A stretch of 64,000 nucleotides of DNA from the NCBI GenBank assembly GCA_023014485.1, contig JAJOZX010009088.1, positions 1 through 64,000 on the forward strand, in the 5' to 3' direction. The notes under the pieces are model-generated. The model ran no database searches. It saw nothing but the letters and a program-made list of their open reading frames with translations, and was not told the DNA's origin. Position numbers and translations under genes: made by a program. Source of the stretch: Bathynomus jamesi. Its lineage: Eukaryota > Arthropoda > Malacostraca > Isopoda > Cirolanidae. Below, in pieces: positions 32,592-45,079 of the stretch (its first letter is position 1; the number at the start of each line of letters is the position of its first letter).

Positions 32592-35500
32592 CTCGCATCA
32601 CCCCCTTGAAAATAAGTTTTTCATTAGGAAAACTTATTAATATCGTTTAACAAATTTAATAAATTTATTCAACAAATTTATATATTTTGCAATTTTTTTT
32701 TTTTTTTTCTTTAACAAATTCAAAGTTGATAGACAAGAAATAATTAGAATGACAAATTCCACACATATTTTTGTATCATATTATAAAAATCGAAAACTTT
32801 ATAATTTTCACATTTGCATAAAATAACATTTCACACTATAATTAAATTACAACCTGTAACTAATCTACACATGCCAAAAAAAATAACGAAAATTTTCTTA
32901 CATTGGTTACACAAATTTCAAGTTCACAATCTATTCCAGCGATTTCTCATCAAAGATCGCTTTACATTTGAAACAATTATTTGTATAGTTATACAGTTAC
33001 TATCAGGGCAACATAGAAAAAAATAAGAAAAGTTTACATAAAATACTGACCAAGAGCGCACATACTATTTCACGAAAAACACAACAAATATGGGCAATAA
33101 TCGCACCCTTTCACTTATAATTTCATTACATAATAATCAGTACATTAATTTGCTGGACGTTGTTTAGATCACAATCCGCACGCTGACAACGGACTTCTTC
33201 AATTTTCAATCGCAGCTCTCCTGCTCACTTCACTAGAATGCAAGGGATTGCATCAATCAACATGCAACAGGGCAGCACGCTATAATGGTTCCGCTCTCTC
33301 TCCAAATGGCGAAAAAAAAAACAAGAGAGACGTCCAATTCTAAAAGGATCAGGGGGGGAGATATACTGAAAGCGGGACCACGCGCTGGAATTGGACGGAA
33401 TTTGCAATTCTAGAAGTCGATGAAGAAACTCGCCTTGTCTCATCTCCACTTTTGTCGGTGAACGCTGCTCTTCCTACGTCCAACAATCAAACGATCACTC
33501 CGCCGTAGGCCGTTTCCCAACGAACCTACTGTATGTCTGTATGGACAGTACAGTCGTAAACACCCGTTCAAGCTCACGTGGCTTGCCTACCGCGTGCTAC
33601 GACACATATTTAGCGAAGCATTCGAGCAGCGTGACCAGCTACTGCCCGAAAAATACCAGTAGACCATCTTCGATCGAAACTTTCGTGTGCCAAGACCCTG
33701 CACACGTAAATTTCTCTTCTCTTCCGAAACTGTCCTGCGCCAAGTCCCTGCGCATTCGGTTCCTCTCTTCTATCTCTTCTCTTCCGAAACCATCCTGCGC
33801 CAAGTCCCTGCGCAGTTGGTTTCTCTTCTCTCTCTCATTGGTGATCGATCACCTATCCGGTCGACTAAACTCAATGGATGGAACTCGGATTCAACTTGGT
33901 TGCCTCCAAACCGAGCCTTTTGAAATTTTGAAAAAAAAGTTTATTCGAAACGTGTTTCTGTACTGCTTATCATTTATTTAATATTTAATTTACCGAATTT
34001 TCTCGACAGTTCACTTCGAAACAATAACTACACATTTGCTCTGGCCAAATTCACGGAAAAAAAAATTACACATCTCAAAATTTCGCAAAAATTTAATCAC
34101 ATCTAGCTACCAATAAGGTCACTTATGGCAGTTACAGCGGAGAGATAAAAAGGTCATAAAACTACGAAACAAAATTGTACAGTATAAATATAAAAGCGCC
34201 CATACATAGCTGTTAGTATAATTTAAGAAATATTATTGTTCAAACTACCGTCAGAAATCACATCAATACTTTTAAATACAAAAGACAAAAGAACCCAGAA
34301 ACTTCATGTCATCACTTCTCTGACAATCATGAACCCTCTTGCCCTTTGAGGAGGAGCACACAAAGACGCCACAAAAACGTTACTGGCTATCTAGAAGGCT
34401 CCATTTCCGAGTGTACACTTGAGCCAATGTTTCAAATGCATTAGTTAACCCCGACTGAAGGTTTAAACAATAATAATTTTCTAAAACAGTTATTAAAAAG
34501 TAAAAAAAATTTAAATATTACTACCAAAAATTATTTAATACAGTAATTCCAACTTGAAACTCTAAATTTCATGAACCCAACTCGTAATTCACAATTTACA
34601 TCTGAGACACAACTCTCTCCTTCAACAGAAACCCCAGTATGGTTTGCAAATCACAAAAATCCCAGTAATTTATCGTTTCCAAGTGAAACTACAAATTTGC
34701 ATAGTTATACTAAATAAGAATAGATAATATGCACTCAAAATACACGCAACCTACTGTAAACAAACACAAAACATTGCATAATCAGAGCGGTCGCTTTGTT
34801 TGTAAGCGAACCTCTATACAAATATCCCTAACCGAATGAAACTGCATTATATCCTGACAATTTTGTAATCTTTTCTACGCAAACGCTCGAACTAAAAAAA
34901 GACATTTTTCATTTCTAATACCCAAATTAATATCAACTCAAAACATCCTTTTTAGAATACAATCTAAATTCCAAATAAAAATTTAACCATTTTCATTGAA
35001 CTGGAAGAAAGAAATAAAAATCGGCCTACCTATACAAATAAAATTGAATGCATTTATAAAACGTAAAGAAACTATATGAAAAATTTCTACACCAATTTCT
35101 GTAATTCAAAAAAATTATAATAATATCCAGATTTCATAAAATAAGTGTAACGTACTCACATAGGCCCCCACAATAAAAATAAAATTTACTGCCGCACTTT
35201 TAGGCCTATAATTAATAAATTCCATGTTACGCGTGGAAAGCACAATTTAGAATTTAATGCATAACATTTGTGCTTATTAAAGAAAAATCCTATGATTATT
35301 TATTAAACCAATTAAAATTTTGTTAAATAACTAAGAATTTAATACTCAGACATATACCATAGTGACGGTCAATATATGAACAATATTTAACGATAGGCCT
35401 ACAACAAATCCTTCTTTAGTACAATACAAAGGCCATTTTACAAAATATGTCGGAATTTTCGTGAAAATGAACGAAAGGAACAGAGAGAAAAAAAAGATAA

Positions 35501-36684
35501 TCAGCCTACCTACCAAATTTTATGAGTATATAAATATATATAATTATATATATATAACTAACATATACGTATAAGTTAATATGTAAGTGTATAATTAATG
35601 AGTATATAAAAAAATCCAACAAAAATTTATAGAAAATTTCACAACACAATTTCTCTATTTCAGTTAAACGAATTTAGCTTATTTTGAAGTCTTAACACAA
35701 TCCTATACGGCCAGCCTATAATCTGACAAATTAATATGTTTAAGATTATTTTTCGACTGTCCCTTAAAATGTAACTTAATCCTATTTAGCGCGAAGCGAA
35801 GCGAAGCAAAAAGCCCGTAAACCTACATAAACAATAAAATAAACCTATCATTATAATTTATGTACAACCAATCGAAATATAATAAAAAATCTGCTAATGA
35901 AACCCAGAAAATTTTTCATGTTCATGAAATGTTTTACAATACTATATATGTATATATACCTAGAAATGCGGTACAAATTTTCGCTGAAACATTTTGAAAG
36001 AACCGTATAAAATGTGTATCACACTGTATTTAAACTAACATAATTTACTTACGTACAAATTCAGTAAAATTTATTTATTAATCGTTATTCTTATTATTAT
36101 TATTATTATTATAATTTCTAATTCCAAAAGTTTTAAGTAGGTAGGTTTTAGGACAGGAGAAAAGGTGAACGAAATGAAGTGAAAAGAATTGAGTCTCGGC
36201 AGCGACGAACGATTTAAAATATACCTCTCCGACGGGCTGAACGAAAGCTAACGAATTCGGAAACAAACGACTCTGAAATTTACTGTTACTCAAATGTTTT
36301 GACTCCAGCGGAAAACCGACTCTGTAACGACTAAAATAAGTTTTGAGTCTCTAGACTCAATCTCAAACAAAAAAATTTTGACGCGCGAACTTTTTTGAAG
36401 CGACGCGACTCAGAATAATTTGGAATGTAAGGGGCGCCATTTTGAAATTTGCAATGAATTTTTGTTTAATTTGATAATTACTCTAAAACGGGTAGCGAAA
36501 CAGAATATCTACTAATTTTCTTTATACGGAGAACGTGAAAACGATCGTGATTAGTCGAAAGAACACGCACAAATTTTGAATTCCTATTTATCAGAAACGA
36601 AAAAAATAATGCATCAGCCTAACGGAGTACATGGGTTCGTATTATTAAATTGATAACAATTTAATAAGGTTAGCTGCCACCAAA

Positions 36685-37166
36685 TATAGTGAACACGTTT
36701 TATTATTTACTTTCTCTTCATTATTTACTCTACTCGGCTCTTTATTTCATTTATCGCTTGCTTTCTCTACACTCGTACCGTATAAGATTCTGGTAGCCAC
36801 GCCGAGACTATGAAAGCCGTTACAAAACAAAGGGGGGGTTCATTAACACTCTTTTAACACTTGTTAATATTTTATTTACTTCCGAAAATGGTTTAAGTAA
36901 TTTAGGGGGCGAGTACGGAATTTTACTATAATATTTTACGTCGGAGAGGGGCACAAACAATTAATTAAATTTTACGTTACATGGCGCCAACCTCACGCTT
37001 AACGCGCCGCCTAAAGACTGACTCCTTTGGGGGTAGCCCGCTCTGTCGGCCTCTGTTCAGGATTGCCAAACAATTTCAAACAATTTCACAATTATTAGTA
37101 AATGATTTATATTAAACATTATAATCTTAATTAAACAAAAATTATTCTTAACTAGGCATTACTACA
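36685..37166 (-). repeat. LTR, copy B (right)
   Basis: Starts TATAGTGAACACG directly after the primer-binding-site-like ...GCTGCCACCAAA, and ends CTACA before TAAC. Confidence 0.85.
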
Positions 37167-39459
37167 TAACAACTAATATAAAGGCAACAGGAAAGGAAAG
37201 AATACGCACAACAGAAAGAAGCAAATTCGAAATTTTTAATTTTCACTCCAAAGCTATAAACCTGGAAGATGTGACATCCAGCATGGAAGTAATAGATTGG
37301 AAAACCAATTTCGAGGCCAAGACAACGGAGGAGATGCTAATGACGTTAGAGGAGAAGACGTTAGAAATTGTGGAAAAACATATCCCAAAGATACAACAAA
37401 GAGGAAAGAAGCAGGTTCGAGAGACAAAAGAGGGCATTTTTTCGAAAGAGAAAAAGTGACTGCAAATTAAATAATTGTAAAGATAACAACATCAGAAAAA
37501 TATTAAATGATAAACTGCAAAGTATCGATGTCGTCATACAGGAACTAATCGAGAAGCATACAGAAAAGAAGAAGACGACGCTATAGAAGCGATAAAGGCT
37601 AACTCAAAGTAATTCTATAATTTCGCAAAAAGAAAGTCGAAAAACCATGCGACTATCGGACCTTTAAAAAATGAGAACATTGCTTTATCTGATGATCTAA
37701 CAGAAGTATCTGAAATATTAAGAGCTCAGTACGAATCATCTTTCAGTATCCCAAAAACTGACAAATTGATATGCGATAGAAACGCGTTCTTTGAAGAAGA
37801 ACCACAAGAAGAAAGTATAACGGATTTCGACTTTACGACGGATGATATAACAAATCCGTAGGAAAACTAAAAACACACTCAGCGGCAGGAACGGATAAAT
37901 GGACGAATGCAATCGCTGAGCCCCTATACTGGATATGGAGAAGATCACTAGACACGGGAGAAATACCGGGGACCCTGAAGAGCGTAAACATGGTCCCAAT
38001 ATATAAAGGAGGAGATCGATCCGAGGCCAAAAATTATAGGCCAGTGTCGCTTACATCTCATCTCACTAAAATATTTGAAAGAATAGTTAGACAGAAAATC
38101 TATGACTTTTTGGAAACTCAGAAAAAATTCAATGATAACCAACACGGGTTTCGGTCAGGCAGATCACGCCTATCACAACTAATGGAACACCACAACAACA
38201 TTATTGATTCCCTTGAAGGTAATGAAAACTATGATGTACTAAACACAGACTTTGCTGAAGCGTTCGACAAGTGTGACCACGGAATCATAATACATAAACT
38301 GAAATATGGGAATAACAGGAAAAGTAGGGAAATGGATATATAATTTCCTTAGTGAGCAGCGGCAAGTCGTTACAGTACAAGGAGTATCTTCATCAGAATC
38401 AGAGGTCCTCAGCTCAGGACCACAAGGAATAGTATTAGCTCCACTACTCTTCATAATCATGCTAACTGACATAGATGAGGACGTTACCAGAAACAGCACA
38501 GTAACACCCTTTGCGGATGAAACAAAGATCAGTAGAAAAATAAGAAACCCAGAAGACGTAGGATCTCTACAAACCGACATAAACAGAATCTACAAGTGGA
38601 CGGAAGACAACAATATGAAGTTCAACACCGAGAATTTCAGCTATTACTGTACGGAAAAAGAGAAGACCTAAAATCTATGGAATATTATATCGCAAATGGA
38701 CAGGAAATTCAGAGAAATTCCAGAGCAAAAGATTTAGGGTTGTAATGACAGATGATGCGAAATTTGAAACACAAAATAAGATAGCAGTAAACAGAGCAAA
38801 GAGAATAACGGGACAGATATTGAGAACCTTTAAACGAAGGGATAGGAATGTAATGATTCCTCTACTGAAAACCCTGATCATACCCAAATTGGAATACTGC
38901 TCGGTCCTAACATCCCCATATAAAAGAAGACATTATACAGCTGGAAGGGATCCAGAGAAGCTTCACGGCCAAGATCAATGGGTGCAAAGAACTAAATTAC
39001 TGGGAAAGGTTACGCGAACTAGACCTATATTCACTGGAAAGGAGAAGAAAGAGATACACCATTATTTACACTTGGAAAATAATGGAGAAACTAGTCCCTA
39101 ATCTTCCTCTGAACCCTATAACTCCCCAAACAATGGTGGACGGTAGAAACGGTAGAATGTGCCGTATTCCCAAATTGAAGGCGAGACAGGGAACATCCTT
39201 AACTCTGAAAGAAAATAGTTTTGTAGTGAGAGGACCTAAACTGTTTAATCAGTTGCCCAAAGACCTAAGAAACACGAATGGAGTTGCAGTGGACATCTTC
39301 AAAAGAAGACTAGACGCCTCGATCAGAACAATCCCCAATGAGCCGGGCGTACCTGGCTATGTGAGGTGGAGAGCACAAGAATCCAATTCACTACTTCACC
39401 AGGCGAAATGAGAAATAATCGCGCGAAACCTTTGTAAGGTTCTAAGGTAAGGTAAGGTG

Positions 39460-39461
<2 letters not shown>
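37167..39461 (+). mobile_element. LINE copy C3, 3' part
   Basis: Completes C3. In its last 500 bp it differs from both C1 and C2 (CTCGATCAGAAC, GGACGGTAGAAACGGTAG, TGTGCCGTATTCCC), and it lacks a segment of about 35-40 bp (CAACTCGAGAGG...) just before the 3' end. It terminates in three AAGGT units followed by TA repeats. Confidence 0.85.
37271..39172 (+). pseudogene. LINE reverse transcriptase (C3), FADE active site
   Basis: RT blocks as in C2, split into frames 37990-38343 (NYRPVSL to HGIIIHKLKY), 38306-38671 (GITGKVGKWIYNFL, a degraded SSGPQGIVLAPLLF, PFADETKIS) and 38745-39101. The PQG motif has lost its usual Val (GPQG), and the FADD box is FADE at 38510-38521. It is inactive by these substitutions and by the frameshifts. 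Confidence 0.8.

Positions 39462-39494
<33 letters not shown>
39462..39494. repeat. (TA)n array at the LINE C3 3' end
   Basis: Separates the LINE terminus from the mariner palindrome. Confidence 0.95.
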
Positions 39495-39497
<3 letters not shown>

Positions 39498-39606
39498 GGT
39501 GGGCGGAAAGTAGCTCCCTATTTTGGATTGGTAAAAAAACACGTATATTATCCATTTATTTCAGAAGAAATAATATGAAAAGGTAGGCATACATGGTAGG
39601 TTTTCT

Positions 39607-39927
39607 CTAAAATTCAATGTGGGCTCCAACTCTTTCCACCAGCTTCTGGAGCCGCCCAGGAATGGCGTCCACTGACTTTAGCAGGAACTCCGGCGGGATG
39701 GAGGACATGACTTCCCGAATTCGGTCCTCCAGTTCTTCCAATGTCCTCGGTTTGGTGCGGTAGACTTCTTCCTTTATCCACCCCCAAAGAAAGAAGTCGC
39801 ACGGTGTCAAGTCGGGGCTCCTGGCTGGCCATTGATGTGGACCACGACGACCCATCCAACGCCCAGGGAAGTGGGCATCCAGCCACTCACGGACAACAAT
39901 GGCCAGCCAGGAGCCCCGACTTGACAC
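39607..39927 (-). pseudogene. Mariner transposase C-terminus, left arm
   Basis: Shows WPARSPDLTPCDFFLWG (third catalytic Asp region), then a long helical region (LEELEDRIREVMSSIPPEF) and the terminal GRLQKLVERVGAHIEF. The N-terminal DNA-binding domain and the first two catalytic Asp residues are missing. The same DUF4817-type clade as the 10.8-11.8 kb transposase is likely, but it is a different element because its terminal repeats differ. Confidence 0.8.
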
Positions 39928-40123
39928 CGTGCGACTTCTTTCTTTGGGGTGGGTAAAGGAAGAAGTCTACCGCACCAAACCGAGGACATTGGAAGAACTG
40001 GAGGACCGAATTCGGGAAGTCATGTCCTCCATCCCGCCGGAGTTCCTGCTAAAGTCAGTGGACGCCATTCCTGGGCGGCTCCAGAAGCTGGTGGAAAGAG
40101 TTGGAGCCCACATTGAATTTTAG
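39899..40123 (+). pseudogene. Mariner transposase C-terminus, right arm
   Basis: Mirror copy of the left-arm frame on the plus strand, ending in the same GAHIEF. A one-base difference near 39950 (GGGGTGGGTAAAG) splits the SPDLTPCDFF segment from the KEEVYRTKP segment. Confidence 0.8.
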
Positions 40124-40259
40124 AGAAAACCTTCCATGTATGCCTACCTTTTCATATTATTTTTTCTGAAATAAATGGATAATATACGTATTTTTTTACC
40201 AATCCAAAATAGGGAGCTACTTTCCGCCCACCCTGTATATATATATATATATATATATA

Positions 40260-40727
40260 GCAATACCTAATTATAAGTTTCGATTTGTTTCTTCATGGTT
40301 AGGAATTCGCCATCTTTAAATCGACCAAAACCGCAGTTAAATTTTTTAAACAAAAAATTAAATTATGGCCATTGATTAGCAAATCCAGCATTTCTCCCAA
40401 CGAGAACAAGACAAAAAGTAAGAAACAAATCGAAGTGTCTCCTTTAGGAAATGTTGTTTTCTTGTTTATGTGAGTTTTTTTCATCTTTGACAAATCAGGT
40501 TGAAAGGTTTTGTTCAAAATCGGATGTTCGCCTTGTTTCCTTGTTTATTTAGTCTTTATCCTATAAGAGTTCTTTCGTTTTAGTCTCATTCTAAATTACG
40601 AGAGTTTTCGTGGTTAAAATTACACAGATTTTGCTTTATCCGAATCTAGTTAAGCTATTTTAATTAATTTAATCGACTTTCCTACGAATAGTGTCTTTGC
40701 ATGGTTATATCTGTTGCTGACATTATT

Positions 40728-40774
<47 letters not shown>

Positions 40775-41600
40775 GTTTATATCTTCACTTTCATTTTCAC
40801 CTTTCAGTAGCCACATGCAATGAACTTTCTTCTTTAACTCGATATGATCTAAAGGCGCATTTTCAAACCTCTTACGTGGGTGAATTGAAGACATAAGGCA
40901 TGCTAACAAAAGCCAAATCAAATGAAAGTGAACAGAGTTCAATCAAATTAAGTGAATTCCGATACTCTTTATTTGAAGTAGAAACATTACTTCCCGTGGA
41001 AGGGCACTTGAATTTCAGATCATGAAATTAAGAGTCTGGTTCTGCCTCAACGGGAGATGACCTGTCGAATAGGCACTGAAAATATGCCAATGACGTCGGG
41101 AGCAGGGACGTAGCCAAGGACGGAGGCGGCCCCCCCCCCCCCCCTTGGAAAGTCCAGGAAAAAATCCGCGGTAATTACAACCAAGGTTCCCCGCCAAACT
41201 ATAACATTTAACAATTTGGTATCTATATATAAAATAATGGAAGGAGTGTCTGTATATATTATATATGTTATTTAAGCGATATTTTGCGTCTTTTTTTTTA
41301 AACATGTATCGTACTGAATTACTGAAATATGAAGCGCGGGGAAACTGAACTTACCTTATACGCGAGTTTCATTTGGATCTCTTCTAATGATTTCGTTATT
41401 CATAGATATGTTTACTGTTAAACGTGTATACACTAAATAATTGTATGCATGAAATCAATAAATGTGTGAATAAAATAGTTACTTTCTTTGTTAAATATGA
41501 AAACTTTAGGATCAATACCTGAGTTCAAATTTCAGAACATACAAGTATAAGGTTGTAACATAAATTCTGCTCGATTAGAAAAAGGACGACAGATAATAAG
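40260..41600. other. No gene recognised; (GA)n repeat
   Basis: Contains a (GA)n tract at 40727-40771 and a poly-C run near 41130. The minus strand of the segment around 41045-41175 reads like degraded transposon UTR, but no frame is diagnostic. Confidence 0.5.
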
Positions 41601-41624
41601 TAGTATGGGAGCAAAAGGTTAGAG

Positions 41625-41880
41625 TGCAATGCAATTGCAAATGTTGAGCAATGTTGCAAAGGGAGGGAGGGAGAATGTTGCAAGAGGTTATGCAACAAAG
41701 GGGGAAATGTTATGCAACAAGGGGGAGGGGTTATCCCCTAACCTCTTTGGGGGAAAGGTGGGACGGCCTCACCCTCCCAAAGGGGTATACCTAACCAAAG
41801 AGAGGGAGAGAAAGGAGGAGGGTCTTTGGGGGAGAAGGTGGGACGGCCTCATCCCCCAAAGGGAAACCTAACCTAAACTT
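41625..41880. repeat. Degenerate G-rich tandem repeats
   Basis: Repeats of ATGTTGCAA and ATGCAACAAGGGGG, followed by two copies of a unit containing TTTGGGGGAGAAGGTGGGAC and GGCCTCATCCCCCAAA. Such inverted G/C blocks could fold. No coding evidence. Confidence 0.6.
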
Positions 41881-41969
41881 TAACCTAAGAAGGAGAGAGA
41901 GGTGTTCGCCTGACTTCTGCCAGACGCATAATGAGAGTTATTCCGAGCGCCGATGTCTTATAAAGTCCT

Positions 41970-42295
41970 AATCAGCCAGTTGTTTTAATCCACCAGTTGG
42001 CTTAGAAGTCTTCTTAGAAGGCGTAAATGGCTTGTTCAGGTGTACATTATTAGGGTTGAGTTGCCAGATTGCGCTATTTATTTAATTAAAGCATATATTC
42101 TTGACAGTTGGCTTTCCGTCAGTTGGCATTATCCGACAGTTGGCTTAATCCGCCAGTTGACATAGAAGACCTAGAAGGCAGATGTATTTATTAATTAACT
42201 TTTCAGCTGCCAGATTGCGCTATTCAGATATTCTTGACAGTTGGCTCAGAAATCCATCAGTTGGTTTAGAAGGCGTAACCAGCCATTTGATGTGC
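41970..42295. repeat. Dispersed CAGTTGGCTTAGAAGG repeats
   Basis: At least six imperfect copies of a CAGTTGGCTTA-type unit, several followed by GAAGGCG or AATCCGC, interleaved with an AATTAAAGCATATATTCTTG segment. Single related copies occur at about 3834 and, inverted, at about 59207-59255. Confidence 0.6.
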
Positions 42296-42299
42296 ATAT

Positions 42300-42516
42300 A
42301 ATTAAATAATAATATCGTTTATATATATATATATACACAACCAAAAGAATTAAATAAAAGACCATCACATCATTCTGTTCATTTAGACGAATTATTGGAA
42401 TAAATTTCACCAAATATATAGAAAATAAATATACAATCCTATACAAACGATGGAATATATATATGATCAAAAAATAAAATAAAAAATATTAATAGCATAA
42501 AAAATACGAACAAGGA

Positions 42517-42551
<35 letters not shown>

Positions 42552-42740
42552 TAATAATAAAAAATAAAATAAAATAATATACAATACGATGGAGTATAAA
42601 CATCAATATAAGAGTACAGGAGAAATATATATATATATATGTAGTTATATTAAATAGTTAAATATATTGAAAATAAAAAATAATAATATACAAAACGATG
42701 GAGTATAATCATCAACATATTAGTACAGGAAAAAAATGTT

Positions 42741-42788
<48 letters not shown>

Positions 42789-42845
42789 TACACAATTATA
42801 TTAAATAATTAAATATATTGAAAATAAATATACATCAAAATACAT
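42300..42845. repeat. TA-rich tandem repeats of ~120 bp
   Basis: Two or three diverged copies of a unit containing ATACGATGGAGTATAA, CATCAA, TAGTACAGGA, a (TA)n run and TTAAATATATTGAAAATAAA. They adjoin the left edge of the Polinton region. Confidence 0.7.
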
Positions 42846-43049
42846 TCACTTTGTTCTACTACGCTTAACTAAAACGCTCAACTCGCACGTAATCGAGTCT
42901 ATAGTCACATCATTATTGCTTTGCACTACGCAGTAAATACGATTTAACATGATTTCACCGCTCAAGGTGTGCGGGCGCCTATACTCGATGTAAATGGCCT
43001 TCATTTCGTTCAATACTATTTTTGTGCCCACTTTACATTCGGTTGGCAA
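42846..43049 (-). CDS. Hypothetical 67-residue protein
   Basis: A complete small frame on the same strand as the polymerase, opening MPTECKVGTKIVL and ending in a basic VKRSRTK tail. It is not a simple-repeat artefact, because its composition is balanced, unlike the TA repeats next to it. It could be the last gene of the Polinton minus-strand unit. No family is recognised, and it may be the tail of a longer broken protein extending to about 43.26 kb. Confidence 0.35.
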   Translation of the reverse strand: MPTECKVGTKIVLNEMKAIYIEYRRPHTLSGEIMLNRIYCVVQSNNDVTIDSITCELSVLVKRSRTK

Positions 43050-43249
43050 GTTATTTTAAACACGGATAGAATACAATCAAAAGCAGCACAAAGAGGGTAT
43101 CGTTAGCCACCACATTATTATTAAATACAGTTTATAACACTCCTTTCCAATCGAGGGTTTTTCTTACCTACCCGAGCTTTTCAATCGTGAACTCTTCTTC
43201 ACAACCATAGCGACAATTGAAATAATCTCCAAGTCGTAACGACAGCTGC

Positions 43250-44205
43250 TCATTATATAGAGGTACAATTCTTCAGGGTGAAAGTGTAGGCGAGCTCTGC
43301 TCTGTACCAAAGTTCATGATATTTCGAAGAGTCTAAATATTTTAAATAAGCATCCAGCTCTAGACCATTCTCGTCTGTTCATTCCTACATTCGATAAATC
43401 CGTCGAGCAGAGAGATGTATGCGTATTCAAAACCGTGTCAAAATAAATCATATCGTAACACGCGCGTCTAATATAGGCTTCAGCTTGCGGAATCCGACGA
43501 TTTCAAACATTCTGTCGAGGATGAATCGGTTTCGCATAGGGACAAGAACGTTATTATCAGATGCATTCTTCCATCAGTCGTATATCAATGCATGGCTGAT
43601 CGTTATTTATACACAACGTACAAACAACGGCATATAGGGGGCATCACTAATCTGTTCTCTTCTTGTACCTACACCTAGGTATTTTATAACGGTCCTCACC
43701 CCACTTCTCAACTATCACGAAGACTTATTCATCTCCTCAACACTTAAATAAATAACATTACGTTTACCAGAGTTTTTGTCTACAAATCGTTTCAAGTACA
43801 TAGTTAATGGCACCGGTTTCACGCCTGAACACGCGCAATGACTTCATCACGGACACATCGTACGCGGCATTGAGAATGCTTCTCAAAGGAAGTTCCATCG
43901 TATTCGAGGAGTGCACGTCCAGTCGGTTCAAGCTCTGAGATGACTATGAGCCACGGGTGGGCGGATCGGCTCGACGGGGAGTGAGTCACACCATAAGCTG
44001 TTGAATCGTGTACGGATTTGTTCTAGCATGAATCATACGAGTACTTGTAGCCATTATACCGGCAATTTTCCGACAATGGGGTAATTTCAGTTTTAATGTT
44101 TTATGCGCACTAGACGTTCTCCACACATTAACAATCCGGTGCACTATTTGAGAGAAACATGTGACCGTATTTATCCTTTTGTTTAACAATCGATACTCGT
44201 CTCTA
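43250..44205 (-). pseudogene. Broken minus-strand coding sequence(s), unassigned
   Basis: Short frames with protein-like composition follow one another on the minus strand: an MATSTRMIHARTNPYTIQQL segment (about 44050), MELPLRSILNAAYDVSVMKS (about 43900), FILDRMFEIVGFRKLKPIL (about 43500), and DAYLKYLDSSKYHELWYRAE ending TLKNCTSI (about 43260). They are interrupted by stops and frame changes. Position suggests one or more Polinton accessory genes downstream of the polymerase. I recognise no family. Confidence 0.4.
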
Positions 44206-44209
44206 AATT

Positions 44210-44811
44210 CTATTAAAAATCACACAGTCCTTTAGCCACAACCTCACTGCGAACCTCGTCATGATATATATGAATGTAGTGGTAAAAGTACTTTAGCTTG
44301 TCCATGATGACAAGGTTCACATTCTCAGCCGCAGGGTACGCGTACTCGGTATGATGCAGCATGACATAATACCGCCTGTCACACACTCATCAACAAGACT
44401 CATTATCCATATCCGTTGCTTCTCTTCTGCACGCGTTGTTTCTTTCACCTCACGGTATATGTACGCTTTTATACAGTTTAGCCCTACAACGTAGTCCATT
44501 ACGTCGTTTGTGCCGCGAAATCCGGCAATACTCTCGCCAGAATATCCATAGAGTATTTGAACATCTTGTTCCTTCGCGCGATTCAATGTAGCCTTAAAAG
44601 TCTCAAAGGAGGGTGGGGTAGGTCGTCTTTCAGTATTCACCACATCTTCCGACTTTACCGAATACCACTTCATAAACGTCGAACACGCAATATCAAAAGT
44701 AGCCATCACTATTTTTCGTCTACGTGAGAAAATACACGTCTGAGCTCCAGGGTTTGCGAGGTCAACTGAGCACGCCGGGTAGAGATATGCCCAGGTAGTA
44801 GCAGGAGTCAC
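44210..44811 (-). pseudogene. Unassigned Polinton-region protein, frameshifted near its end
   Basis: A frame of 164 codons opens MTPATTWAYLYPACSVD; an internal Met at MATFDIACSTFMKWYS may be the true start. It continues through QVDQ-like charged helices (AKEQDVQILYGYSGES, CIKAYIYREVKETTRAEEKQ). A one-base slip near 44360 moves the likely continuation (AAENVNLVIMDKLKYFYHYI) into another frame, which ends LCDF at about 44212. It is soluble-looking, with no signal peptide or membrane segment. It lies downstream of the polymerase on the same strand. Function unknown. Confidence 0.5.
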
Positions 44812-45079
44812 ATGACGAGCTCACAGTGGGCGGAGCTTAGGATTGTGTACACGCACGCACACAAAGGAGAAAATGAAACCCTAATTGAAACAAATATACG
44901 TAATAAATAAACATATCGTTAACAATATATATATATATATATATATAAACAATCAAGGATTAAGGTATCCAAAGGGTACGGTATCATAGGTACCAGGCAC
45001 CTGGTAACGTTTCCTATAGGTGTTACGGCATACCTTCGTGCCCCTAAGTTCCTTCACACACCCCAGTTTCTGCGCCCGA

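Larger units (their letters stand above)
32110..37166 (-). mobile_element. Non-coding LTR retrotransposon, copy B
   Basis: Duplicate of copy A. LTRs are at 32110-32591 and 36685-37166, with the same TAAC duplication at 32106-32109 and 37167-37170, in the same position in the LINE. It differs from A by scattered single-base changes and small indels. No coding frames. The shared insertion site means it arose by duplication of the locus, not by a second insertion. Confidence 0.85.
39495..40235. mobile_element. Palindromic mariner derivative (3' halves tail to tail)
   Basis: Inverted arms of about 340 bp (39495-39834 and 39897-40235) around a 62-bp loop. Each outer end reads CAGGGTGGGCGGAAAGTAGC inward. 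Each arm carries the last third of a mariner-type transposase, including the third-Asp motif. It is bounded by (TA)n on both sides. Near-identity of the arms predicts a strong hairpin in any read-through transcript. Confidence 0.9.
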
